From positions 1-31,015 of the forward strand of contig CAZTHP010000023.1 of the NCBI GenBank assembly GCA_964613155.1: a stretch of DNA of 31,015 nt, in the 5' to 3' direction. Within the stretch, counting starts at the first letter, position 1. Each line of letters starts with the position of its first letter. The notes beneath the pieces are model-generated. The model was given only the letters and a program-made list of their open reading frames with translations, did not search any database and was not told the origin of the DNA. A program made the position numbers and the translations under genes. Of this stretch, positions 1-6,915 are shown piece by piece. The stretch is from TWA4 sp964613155 (GTDB lineage: Bacteria > Bacillota > Clostridia > Lachnospirales > Lachnospiraceae).

Positions 1-5
1 AATCT

Positions 6-28
6 AAAAGCCCCGTAAGGGCATTTTA
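6..28. terminator. bidirectional hairpin at left edge
   Basis: A GCCC/GGGC stem (10-13 with 19-22) is extended by AAAA/TTTT with one bulged A. It has a short U-run in either direction, so it could end a gene lying left of the window or a minus-strand transcript. No gene is visible before it. The call is by eye only. Confidence 0.45.
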
Positions 29-121
29 CCATTTTCAATAATGCATCTTACACTATAACATTCTGGAAATATTATGTCAACCAGTTTTTTCACTTTTCCT
101 GGTTTTTTTATTCTTTTTTTA

Positions 122-150
122 TTGCAAGTAATGTCTATAAATGTTATAAT
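122..150 (+). promoter_or_regulatory. sigma-A promoter for the 201-647 gene
   Basis: TTGCAA at 122-127, a 17-bp spacer and a perfect TATAAT at 145-150. The preceding TGT makes it an extended -10. Transcription would start near 157, giving a leader of about 45 nt before the ATG at 201. Confidence 0.75.
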
Positions 151-200
151 ATAAAAACGTATGTGTTACTAAAACTCAGGAAAGGAAACGCTATTCAATT

Positions 201-647
201 ATGAAACCTTTTTGGATTACCTTAATTGTTGTCCTGGTTCTTGTTATAGCTGTTCTGATTGCCCTTTATTTTATCGGCAAGAAGATGGAAAAGAAACAGA
301 CAGAACAGAAAGCCATGATGGACTCCATGGCACAGACGATCAGCCTGATGATCGTAGATAAGAAACGTATGAAGATTAAAGAAGCTACCAGCCTTCCGAA
401 ACAAGTTTTGGAACAGACTCCCTGGTATCTGAAACGTTCTAAAGTACCTGTTGTAAAAGTCAAAGTTGGTCCTAAAGTGATGACCATGATGTGTGATGAT
501 AAGTTATTCGATCTGTTACCTTTAAAGACCGAATTAAAAGCAACCGTAAGCGGTCTTTACATCACCGCAGCGAAACCGGTTCGCGGTTCCCTTCTGGCAC
601 CGCCCCGCAAAAAGAAATTTTTGGATCGTTTCAAAAAAGAAGCTTAA
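201..647 (+). CDS. small membrane-anchored protein of unknown function
   Basis: This is a 148-residue protein that I do not recognise as a named family. Residues 5-27 form one hydrophobic helix (ITLIVVLVLVIAVLIALYF), followed by a Lys/Glu-rich stretch and a cytoplasmic-looking basic domain. The C-terminus is strongly basic (APPRKKKFLDRFKKEA). The pattern suggests a single-pass membrane protein with a small soluble domain of about 110 residues, facing in or out. It has its own consensus promoter at 122-150 and a strong terminator at 736-771, so it is a monocistronic unit. The nearest Shine-Dalgarno-like sequence, AGGAAAGGA at 178-186, lies unusually far (about 14 nt) from the ATG. No other in-frame start fits better. 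That the gene is real is well supported by the promoter and terminator; its function is unknown. Confidence 0.8.
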   Translation: MKPFWITLIVVLVLVIAVLIALYFIGKKMEKKQTEQKAMMDSMAQTISLMIVDKKRMKIKEATSLPKQVLEQTPWYLKRSKVPVVKVKVGPKVMTMMCDDKLFDLLPLKTELKATVSGLYITAAKPVRGSLLAPPRKKKFLDRFKKEA

Positions 648-735
648 TCACAGACAGATAAACCGCAGGTTTTGCGATCGATCGGTTCGATGCCGCTCAA
701 GCACATCGGATCAGATGCATTGCGAAGAGGATAAT

Positions 736-771
736 AAGGCTTTGACCACGAAAGGTCAGAGCCTTTTCTTT
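736..771 (+). terminator. intrinsic terminator after the 201-647 gene
   Basis: A 12-bp stem AAGGCTTTGACC / GGTCAGAGCCTT (one G-U pair) closes a six-base loop ACGAAA and is followed by TTCTTTT. It lies about 90 nt downstream of the stop codon at 647. Confidence 0.85.
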
Positions 772-858
772 TGCGTGATTTTCTTTTACGTGAACTACTC
801 CGACTTATAGAAGGCGGAGCTTCCTGTTTAAAATCCGTAAGCTGTATACGAAACCATA

Positions 859-896
859 CAAAAAAGGTGCGGCCCCTTTTTCAGAGGTCACACCCT
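859..896 (-). terminator. intrinsic terminator of the ddl-DUF1934 unit
   Basis: On the minus strand AAGGGTGTGACC pairs with GGGGCCGCACCTT and is followed by a run of six T. It starts about 28 nt after the stop codon at 924, so it would end the ddl and DUF1934 transcript. The stretch 772-858 between the two terminators holds nothing else I can identify. Confidence 0.7.
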
Positions 897-923
897 TACT
901 GATCTTTACTGATCAAACGAAGC

Positions 924-1358
924 TTATACAATCTTAGCTTCAATGCTGATATCGCTTTCGGAAAGCGGCTCATAATTCATCTCCAGATCATAGCGGATCC
1001 GCAGATACATTCTGTCATCTTCACTTTCAAAGTGAATCTCTTTTGTATCAATTTCCATCAGAAGACTTCCATAAGGTGTCTCATAACTGGACTTTTCTTT
1101 TACGTCCTTTGCAAAAGACATAACACTGGCTACTGCACCACTTTTGGTGATCGTAACCATGAGCGGATCCTGTTCGATCTTAATCCGATTATGATTAATA
1201 TCCTCTTCACGCTCTCCCATCACTTCATCATAAATCAGATACAGCGCCTGGTCTTTTTCATACAAAGTTCCTGTTGTCATAACTTCTACGCCGTCCCAGT
1301 CTGCACCGCGTTCTTTGTGTTTTCCATTAATTGTTAATAATACGTCTTTTTTCATCAT
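924..1358 (-). CDS. DUF1934 (YwiB-like) beta-barrel protein
   Basis: A 144-residue soluble protein that matches the DUF1934/YwiB pattern: it begins MMKKDVLLTINGKH and alternates short beta strands. The signature elements are a Tyr-rich strand 'LYLIYDE', a TTG/TYE-type turn near residue 30, and 'YETPYGSLLMEIDTKEI' in the second half. The family has a lipocalin-like small barrel fold and no known biochemical function. It lies 87 nt downstream of ddl on the same strand and probably shares its transcript. The start is a double ATG, and only a weak Shine-Dalgarno (AGAATTGAG) precedes it. There is no signal peptide or membrane segment. The family assignment is from recalled family features, not from a search. 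Confidence 0.8.
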   Translation of the reverse strand: MMKKDVLLTINGKHKERGADWDGVEVMTTGTLYEKDQALYLIYDEVMGEREEDINHNRIKIEQDPLMVTITKSGAVASVMSFAKDVKEKSSYETPYGSLLMEIDTKEIHFESEDDRMYLRIRYDLEMNYEPLSESDISIEAKIV

Positions 1359-1445
1359 TCAACTCAATTCTATTTCTCTTTTTAACTGATTTTTCTGTAT
1401 CATCACGGAGAAGCTTTTCTTCTTTAAGCACTCGTGAAAATTCCA

Positions 1446-2504
1446 TTACCGCTGTGCTGCGGATGCGATCAAACGGTCAACCAGTTCTTCTTTTTCAATT
1501 CCACGTGCTCCCCAAAGCATCGGATACATGCTGATCGCAGTAAATCCGGGCAAAGTATTGATTTCGTTAAAGATTATGCTTCCATCCTCACTTACAAAGA
1601 AATCTACACGGGAAAGTCCAAAGCAATCCAACGCTTTAAAAATGGCAACTGCATAATTGCGAACCTTCTCCACGATTTCCTGCGGCATTTCCGGATCAAT
1701 GACCGTCTGTGATTCCGGATTGCTGTATTTGGCTTCGTAACTGTAAAATACATCACCGGCTAAAACCTCACCGATTCCGCTTGCCTGCGGATCGTAAGCA
1801 CCTAATACTGCGCATTCGATTTCGCGTCCCTGAATTGTTTCTTCTACTAAAATCTTGCGATCATGCTCTGCTGCCAGCAATAAAGCCGCTTTCAGTTCAG
1901 CACGATCATGCGCTTTTGACACACCCTGTGAAGAACCTGCACGAGAAGGTTTCACAAATACGGGATAAACGCGTTCTGTTTCTACCTTATTTAATACAGT
2001 TTCTAAATCTGCTTCCATCTCCTCTGCAAGTACCGGTGTATACGCTGCCTGACGCACTCCTGTTATATTCGCTATAATTTTAGTATAAAACTTATCCATA
2101 GACGCTGCACTTGCTAAAACACCACAGCCTACGTAAGGAATTCCTGCCAGTTCAAACAGCCCCTGAATCGTGCCGTCTTCTCCGTTTAATCCATGCAGAA
2201 CCGGAAATGCGGTATCAATTCTTACAAAAGAAGGAGCTTTTCCTTCTTCATAAAGCATCACGCCATGTACCTTTCGATCCGGAAGAATCATGGCATTGAC
2301 TTTACTTTCCCGCCACGCACCAGATGCAATGGATTCTACTGAGTCCGCTAATTTCCACTGTCCATCTTTTGTAATTCCAATCATTAAAATATCATATTTT
2401 TCCGGATTCATCGCGCGGATGATCGTCTGCACCGAAACACAAGAAACATCATGTTCCGAAGAACATCCTCCGAAAATAACTGCCACTTTTATTTTTGTCA
2501 TCAT
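1446..2504 (-). CDS. ddl: D-alanine--D-alanine ligase
   Basis: A 352-residue cytoplasmic ATP-grasp ligase that joins two D-alanines for the peptidoglycan stem peptide. The N-terminal motif 'VAVIFGGCSSEHDVS' is the family signature for binding the first D-Ala. 'FPVLHGLNGEDGTIQG' follows near residues 90-105, the ATP-grasp segment 'VFVKPSRAGSSQGVSK' is mid-protein, and the metal-binding end is 'IIFNEINTLPGFT'. The length is normal for the family. The start is well defined, with GGGAG six bases before a double ATG. It is first in a two-gene minus-strand unit with the DUF1934 gene. An alanine-racemase-family gene is divergently oriented about 630 bp away, which groups D-Ala supply and ligation. 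I cannot read ligase specificity (D-Ala versus D-Lac or D-Ser) with certainty. Confidence 0.95.
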   Translation of the reverse strand: MMTKIKVAVIFGGCSSEHDVSCVSVQTIIRAMNPEKYDILMIGITKDGQWKLADSVESIASGAWRESKVNAMILPDRKVHGVMLYEEGKAPSFVRIDTAFPVLHGLNGEDGTIQGLFELAGIPYVGCGVLASAASMDKFYTKIIANITGVRQAAYTPVLAEEMEADLETVLNKVETERVYPVFVKPSRAGSSQGVSKAHDRAELKAALLLAAEHDRKILVEETIQGREIECAVLGAYDPQASGIGEVLAGDVFYSYEAKYSNPESQTVIDPEMPQEIVEKVRNYAVAIFKALDCFGLSRVDFFVSEDGSIIFNEINTLPGFTAISMYPMLWGARGIEKEELVDRLIASAAQR

Positions 2505-2813
2505 CTATTTCTCCCTTATTTTCAAAATTTCTGATACCTAAGCCAAAGATCCAAAACCACATGAGCCTACTCTTATGTAGTGAAAATTACTTATATCCTG
2601 CTTTCACTTAAATGGAAATCTCAAAGCAGAATGCCTTTTCAAATACTTCGTCTATTCCACAAGTGAAACCTTTTTTATTTTACACACATTCCTCTTACAA
2701 TTCAAGTGCCATTGCATAGGAAAACACGATAAACGCAAGTTTCTGTGACAATTTTCCAACCCCTAACCCCCTTTTGCAAATACAACCCCACAAAAAGAGT
2801 TCCGAATTCAGCC
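2505..2813. other. upstream region of ddl
   Basis: This AT-rich gap precedes the alr-leader promoter and should contain the ddl promoter, but I find no convincing -35/-10 pair on the minus strand. A 7-bp inverted repeat AGTGAAA (2579-2585) / TTTCACT (2602-2608) is the only symmetric element noted. No coding region is supported. Confidence 0.5.
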
Positions 2814-2842
2814 TTGCAAAAGTAGGAAAGAGCCTATATAAT
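2814..2842 (+). promoter_or_regulatory. sigma-A promoter of the alr leader
   Basis: TTGCAA at 2814-2819, a 17-bp spacer and a perfect TATAAT at 2837-2842. The predicted start at about 2849 coincides with the first base of a stem that closes a folded region. The alr start codon is about 280 nt further downstream. Confidence 0.8.
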
Positions 2843-2920
2843 CGTGATAGCAGTCAAGCGTCTGCCGAAAGACACAGCTCTTTTATCAGAGGATCCCTCT
2901 GCACAAACGACTGCCCTTCC

Positions 2921-3049
2921 AACCGAAAGGATGTCTCAGCAAAGAAACGCTGGCTCCCTTTCTAACCGAAAGGATATCGCAGCAAAGAAACGCTGACTCT
3001 CTTTCCAACCGAAAGGATGTCTCAGCAAAGAAACGCTGCTTTTCCTTCT
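2921..3049 (+). repeat. 43-bp tandem repeat, three copies
   Basis: Copies start at 2921, 2964 and 3007 with AACCGAAAGGAT. Each carries CAGCAAAGAAACGCTG, which folds as a 4-bp stem. The first 32 bases or so are nearly identical between copies and the tails vary. A degenerate fourth fragment (CGGAAGGATGTTCC) follows. The array lies wholly inside the predicted alr leader. Confidence 0.9.
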
Positions 3050-3073
3050 CCCGGAAGGATGTTCCTAGATCAT

Positions 3074-3095
3074 AAGCGCCATTTGGTCGCTTTTT
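3074..3095 (+). terminator. terminator-like hairpin inside the alr leader
   Basis: AAGCG (3074-3078) pairs with CGCTT (3088-3092) around an inner CC-ATTT-GG, followed by a T-run from 3091. It sits only about 37 nt before the alr ATG and downstream of the leader promoter, the arrangement expected of an attenuator. A second AAGCG at 2856-2860 could compete for the same CGCTT arm. Confidence 0.55.
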
Positions 3096-3131
3096 ACTAT
3101 TTTACCACATAAGAAAGTCAGGATATCATTC

Positions 3132-4277
3132 ATGAACTTTGATGGAAATTTAACTTTTCAGAAACAAACCGTTATGAAGATCGATGCTTCCGCAATCGCC
3201 CACAATGTAAAGGTGATACAGGAAACCATTGGAAATGCCCGTTTGATCGCTGTCGTCAAGGAAAATGGCTATGGCATGGGGCTGGAACGGGAATATCACA
3301 TTCTGAAAAATCTGAATATTGATTTTTTTGCTGTCACAAATGCAGAGGAAGCTCTTGCATTACGCCGATTTGGCTGTGATAAAGATATTTTATTAATGTC
3401 CCCCTCACTTGATCGGGAAGAAGCGATGCAGCTGCTGGAGCAGGATATTATTTTTATGCTCGGCAGCATGACGCAGGCCCTTCTTTTCCAAAAAATTGCA
3501 GAGGAAACGGGACAGATGCCCCGTGTTCACCTTGCGATTGAAACCGGTATGGGACGCTACGGCTTTTTATGGAATCAGCTTCCAGACCTGTCTTCACTGC
3601 CTTCTTTTTTGAAGATTGAAGGCTGTTACAGCCATTTAAACGGTAAACCTGCCGGCTATGAAAAAGAAGCCCGCAAGCAGCTGAGTCGGTTTCTGGAAGC
3701 TGTCGAAGCATTGAAAAAACAGGGCATTGAGCCCGGCATCCGCCATATCTGCAACTCAGCAGCCACGATGACATTCGGTGCCCTCGGCTTAGATGCTGTA
3801 CGATGTGGCTCTGCTATTTTAGGAAAATGTGCCCGCGGCGGAAGCCGTTTAAAAAATTCCGTTTGGCTGGAAGCACCCATTTGCCTTGTGCAAGAGTTGC
3901 CCAAGGGAAGCACCGTGGGATACCAGGCCTGTGCGGTTTTAAAACGCGACTCTCGCCTGGGATTGATCCGCGCCGGACATGGTGACGGCATTATGCTGGG
4001 ATATGCGGACAATCCAGAACCGTTGATCCACGGTATCATTCATTTACTTGCCGTAAAGCTGCTTCCCAAACGTTATCAAAAAACTGTATTGGTAAGCAGT
4101 CAAGACCGCCAGAAAACAGCTCGTGTCCCCTATGTTGGACGCAGCGGCGTTGCACACGTTATGATTGATCTGACCGATACCGCCTTCAAAGAAGGCGATC
4201 TGGTACAATTTCAGATTAATCCCTTATTTATACATCCCTCTATCGCAAAAGAGGTTCTAGAAACTTCTCATGCATAG
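3132..4277 (+). CDS. alr: divergent alanine racemase-family PLP enzyme
   Basis: A 381-residue fold-type III PLP enzyme. The family would interconvert L- and D-alanine for the cell wall in the cytoplasm. The PLP-lysine motif reads AVVKENGYGMG with Lys43, close to the usual AVVKANAYGHG, and the TIM-barrel part continues to about residue 240. The C-terminal beta domain is atypical. The segment aligned with the catalytic GYADGY reads GHGDGI, so the usual tyrosine is His283, and the usual GRVCMDQ reads GRSGVAHVM. The start is supported by AGGA eight bases before the ATG. It is divergent from ddl and followed by a FemAB-type gene, a context that fits D-Ala metabolism. With the changed residues it might have altered activity or substrate, or be regulatory, so the exact function is less certain than the family. 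Confidence 0.85.
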   Translation: MNFDGNLTFQKQTVMKIDASAIAHNVKVIQETIGNARLIAVVKENGYGMGLEREYHILKNLNIDFFAVTNAEEALALRRFGCDKDILLMSPSLDREEAMQLLEQDIIFMLGSMTQALLFQKIAEETGQMPRVHLAIETGMGRYGFLWNQLPDLSSLPSFLKIEGCYSHLNGKPAGYEKEARKQLSRFLEAVEALKKQGIEPGIRHICNSAATMTFGALGLDAVRCGSAILGKCARGGSRLKNSVWLEAPICLVQELPKGSTVGYQACAVLKRDSRLGLIRAGHGDGIMLGYADNPEPLIHGIIHLLAVKLLPKRYQKTVLVSSQDRQKTARVPYVGRSGVAHVMIDLTDTAFKEGDLVQFQINPLFIHPSIAKEVLETSHA

Positions 4278-4286
4278 AAAATGCCC

Positions 4287-4320
4287 GGACTTACCCCCAT
4301 CATCGTAAAGTCCTTGCTTT
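4287..4320 (+). terminator. weak hairpin after alr
   Basis: GGACTT (4287-4292) pairs with AAGTCC (4308-4313) over a 15-base loop, followed by TTGCTTTAAT. The stem is short and the U-run poor, so read-through into the 4455 gene is possible. The rest of 4278-4454 is AT-rich with no clear promoter. Confidence 0.35.
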
Positions 4321-4454
4321 AATAAATTAAAATAATTTAGAAAAAGCCATTAAAAGCAAATGAAAACAAGAATTTAAGAAAGGAAAAGCTGCCCGAAGAT
4401 AATTTTCCAGATTAAACTATCTTCTTCGCATCATTTGTATGTCCAAGGCAGTGA

Positions 4455-5525
4455 TTGAACAATATGTACGAAATTATAGGCCCTGACCATTATGAAGAAT
4501 TTGAAGAATTTGTAACACACCACCCGAAGGGAGAATTGCTTCAGACTTATGCATGGAGCAAGCAGAAACCCTTCTGGACATTCCGCGCCATCATCGTGCG
4601 CAATCAAGACGGAAGTATCCGCGGTGCGATGTCCGTACTGATCCGTAAAATCCCCGCTACACCGTTTTCTTTAATGTATGCGGCACGCGGCCCCGTCTGC
4701 GACATCAACGACAAAGAAGCACTTACTGAAATTTTAAATGGTGCAAAGGAATTAGCAAAACAATTCCGCTGTTATGTACTGAAACTGGATCCGGATGTTA
4801 CATTTGAAGAAACGACCTTTATGAAACATATGGAAGACCTCGGCTTTATCTTAGCACCGAAGGCACTCAATTTCGAAAATATCCAGCCCCAGTATGTTAT
4901 GATGCTGCACATCGAAGGCAAAACGGAAGATGAAGTAATGGCGATGTTTAAATCCAAAACCCGCTACAACATCCGTCTCTCCAAGAAAAAAGGAGTAACT
5001 GTAAAAATCTGCGGCAAAGAAGCCGTTCCGGATTTCTACAAGATTATGGTAGAAACCGGCGAACGTGATCAGTTCATGATCCGCCCGGCACAATATTTCG
5101 CAGATATGCTGGATAATCTCGGTGATATGTGCCGTTTATACATGGCTTACAACGCAGAAGGCGAACCGATCGCCGGCACAATCGCCTGCCACGTATACGA
5201 CAAAGTATGGTATATGTACGGCGCATCCTCCAACCAGCACCGCAATCTCATGCCGAACTATCTGCTGCAATGGGAAATGATCCGCTGGGCAGTTGAAAAC
5301 AAATGCCGAATCTACGATTTCCGTGGTATTTCCGGCGACCGCAGTGAAGAGAATCATCTGTATGGTCTGTATCGTTTCAAGAGCGGCTTCAATGCAGAAT
5401 TCACCGAATTTGTAGGCGAATATCGCTATGTCTTCCGCCCTCTGGCTTATCAGTTTATCGAACATGCTATGCCTCTGGCGAAAAAAGTATTAAAGAAACT
5501 CCGCAATCTGAAAAAGAAAGCCTAA
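4455..5525 (+). CDS. FemAB/FemX-type peptidoglycan bridge aminoacyltransferase
   Basis: A 356-residue member of the FemABX family, which uses aminoacyl-tRNA to add an amino acid to the lysine (or equivalent) side chain of lipid II on the cytoplasmic membrane face. Family features visible are the opening 'GELLQTYAWSKQK', 'MFKSKTRYNIRLSKKKGV' at the junction of the two GNAT-like halves, and the C-terminal 'WYMYGASSNQHRNLMPNY', 'YDFRGISGD' and 'GLYRFKSGFNAEF'. There is no long coiled-coil arm, which makes it nearer in length to Weissella FemX than to staphylococcal FemA. Translation probably starts at the TTG at 4455 (AAGG upstream) or the ATG three codons later. The amino acid added cannot be read from sequence. 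It follows the alr-like gene on the same strand. Confidence 0.88.
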   Translation: MNNMYEIIGPDHYEEFEEFVTHHPKGELLQTYAWSKQKPFWTFRAIIVRNQDGSIRGAMSVLIRKIPATPFSLMYAARGPVCDINDKEALTEILNGAKELAKQFRCYVLKLDPDVTFEETTFMKHMEDLGFILAPKALNFENIQPQYVMMLHIEGKTEDEVMAMFKSKTRYNIRLSKKKGVTVKICGKEAVPDFYKIMVETGERDQFMIRPAQYFADMLDNLGDMCRLYMAYNAEGEPIAGTIACHVYDKVWYMYGASSNQHRNLMPNYLLQWEMIRWAVENKCRIYDFRGISGDRSEENHLYGLYRFKSGFNAEFTEFVGEYRYVFRPLAYQFIEHAMPLAKKVLKKLRNLKKKA

Positions 5526-5629
5526 AACTGTAGATAGAACAGTCCAAAATCCGGCAACCTCTATAAGCAGAGGAAGCCCTCATAGGAGCTGTTAACAAGT
5601 CTGCCGGCAAGACAAACTGGCAATGCTCC

Positions 5630-5804
5630 TGACAAAGCAAGCTATAAAGTTGCTGACAAGACAAGCCGACAAAGCTGTTAACCAAACAAACTCGCAAAGC
5701 TGTTAACAAAACGAGCTCACAAAGCTGCTGACAAGACAAGCCGACAAAGCTGTTAACCAAACAAGCTCGCAAAGCTGTTAACAAAACGAGCTCACAAAGC
5801 TGTA
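5630..5804 (+). repeat. 25-bp repeats in a 75-bp higher-order unit
   Basis: Two nearly identical 75-bp blocks (5655-5729 and 5730-5804) differ at only about one to three positions. Each consists of three diverged 25-bp subunits ending in CAAAGCTG(T/C)T. A further degenerate subunit lies at 5630-5654 and partial ones continue to about 5829. The array fills most of the gap between the FemAB gene and the spoIIR leader. The antisense frame is open over the repeat, but I see no start signal. Confidence 0.9.
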
Positions 5805-5835
5805 ACAAGACAAGCTGGCAAAACAAATAAACAAA

Positions 5836-5966
5836 AAACACCTCCCGGTTTAAACACGCAGTTTCTAGTCTATACTCTGACTAGTGCAAAGTAACGTTTT
5901 CAAGATTTCTGTTTTTTGAAAACGATTCTATCAAATAAAACTGCTGATTCCTTTCGGGAGGTGTTT
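5836..5966 (+). promoter_or_regulatory. structured spoIIR leader that can hide its ribosome site
   Basis: A perfect 12-nt inverted repeat joins 5836-5847 (AAACACCTCCCG) and 5955-5966 (CGGGAGGTGTTT). The second arm is the Shine-Dalgarno of spoIIR and abuts its ATG. Two hairpins lie within the enclosed 107 nt: CTAGTC/GACTAG (5865-5870 with 5879-5884) and CGTTTTCAA/TTGAAAACG (5895-5903 with 5916-5924). If transcription begins upstream of 5836, the ribosome site would be paired. I could not place a convincing sigma-F promoter, and a start inside the leader would remove the effect. Confidence 0.55.
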
Positions 5967-6749
5967 ATGTTTTCATATTTTAAATTTTTCTCACCTTTTA
6001 GATTTTTCTCACATTTAAAACATCACAAAGGTTTTGCATTTTTTAAATCCTTTAAGTTTTTTGAGCATTTTAAGCCTTGCAGCGGTTATACTCGTTTTAA
6101 AGGTTCTACTTTCTCAAAGCATGCTGTTTTTTTGAAACACTCTGCTTTTTACTTCCTTCTTTTGGGATTGCTTTTACTGGCGCATGGTGCGATGATTCAG
6201 ACAAATGTCGTGTATGCCGAGGCAGAATCCATTTCCAATTCCGTACTGCGGCTTCGCGTACTGGCAAACAGCAACGAAGAAAACGATCAAGCCGCAAAAC
6301 TAAAATTCAAAACTCGCTTCTGCGAAGTGTTGAAACCGTATTTCCAAAACTGTACCGATGTGGATGAGGCAGTCCATTGGATTCAGGAAAATCTGCCTTT
6401 TGTACAAGACCAGGCCGATGAAATCTGTAAAGAGCTCTCCATCGCATCCTGCTCGGTAGACTTTTCCAAAAGTAACTTTCCCACCCGAACCTACGGAAAT
6501 CTTACATTTCCGCCCGGAAATTATCGGACGCTTTTAGTCACACTTGACAGCGGAAAAGGACAAAATTGGTGGTGTGTCCTCTATCCTTCTCTTTGCTTTA
6601 CCAGCGAATCTTCCGCTGATTTTCCTAAAGAATCACAGGAAAAACTGCAGCACGTATTATCCGAAAAGGATTATGAAACGATTCGCCATGGAGTAACCTT
6701 TCGATTTAAGATCGCAGAAATCATCGGAAATCTGCTCCCGCGCCAGTGA
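5967..6749 (+). CDS. spoIIR: stage II sporulation protein R
   Basis: SpoIIR is made in the forespore under sigma-F, secreted into the intermembrane space, and triggers SpoIIGA to process pro-sigma-E in the mother cell. The conserved domain begins near residue 80 with 'SNSVLRLRVLANSNEENDQ'. It continues with 'LKFKTRFCEVLKPYF', 'FPTRTYGNLTFPPGNYRTL' and the family's 'WWCVLYPSLCF', then ends 'TFRFKIAEIIGNLLP'. A hydrophobic segment around residues 50-67 acts as signal or anchor. I chose the ATG at 5967 because GGGAGG precedes it by six bases; an upstream in-frame ATG at 5916 lacks a ribosome site. The first 45 residues before the hydrophobic segment are rich in Phe, Lys and His, with recurring FKFF/FKSF motifs, and are not part of the normal family. 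With this start the protein has 260 residues. Confidence 0.92.
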   Translation: MFSYFKFFSPFRFFSHLKHHKGFAFFKSFKFFEHFKPCSGYTRFKGSTFSKHAVFLKHSAFYFLLLGLLLLAHGAMIQTNVVYAEAESISNSVLRLRVLANSNEENDQAAKLKFKTRFCEVLKPYFQNCTDVDEAVHWIQENLPFVQDQADEICKELSIASCSVDFSKSNFPTRTYGNLTFPPGNYRTLLVTLDSGKGQNWWCVLYPSLCFTSESSADFPKESQEKLQHVLSEKDYETIRHGVTFRFKIAEIIGNLLPRQ

Positions 6750-6768
6750 AGTTTTCTTGACTCAGAAG

Positions 6769-6915
6769 CTATGATTCAAAAATCATCATTCAGAAACTAT
6801 GATTCAAAAAACATCTTTTCAAAAGCCATGATTCAAAAACTATCTTTCTGAAGCCATGATTCAAAAATCATCTTTTCGAAAGCCATGATTTCAAAAATCA
6901 TTATTTCGAAATCAT
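6769..6915. repeat. 28-29-bp hairpin tandem repeat, five copies
   Basis: Five units of (C/T)(C/T)ATGATTCAAAAATCATCTTTTCGAAA type run from 6769 into the last codons of the GntR gene (stop at 6901-6903). Each unit has an ATGATT/AATCAT hairpin. The array sits between convergent spoIIR and gntR and may help end both transcripts, though long U-runs are lacking. Confidence 0.85.

Larger units (their letters stand above)
2849..3100 (+). ncRNA. structured leader or small RNA before alr
   Basis: The RNA predicted from the 2814 promoter begins with a possible three-way junction. GCAGTC (2850-2855) pairs with GACTGC (2909-2914). Inside are GTCT/AGAC (2860-2863 with 2870-2873) and CAGAGG/CCTCTG (2887-2892 with 2896-2901). 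Three 43-nt repeats follow, each with a CC-GAAA-GG mini-hairpin and a CAGC/GCTG hairpin, then a terminator at 3074-3095. It could be an attenuation leader for alr (ATG at 3132) or a stand-alone small RNA. I found no T-box, SAM, glycine, lysine or guanidine signature. Structure was read by eye, so the family is unknown. Confidence 0.5.

Noticed and set aside
2774..2965. Plus-strand frame of 63 codons at the alr leader
   Set aside because: It starts before the promoter and runs into the 43-bp repeat, with no ribosome site.
2849..3100. T-box riboswitch before alr
   Set aside because: The T-box sequence (AGGGTGGTACCGCG-like) and the stem I layout are absent.
5467..5841. Minus-strand open frame of 124 codons over the 75-bp repeat
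   Set aside because: It is open only because the repeat length is a multiple of three. It has no ribosome site, a Leu/Cys-rich repetitive product, and it overlaps the FemAB stop.
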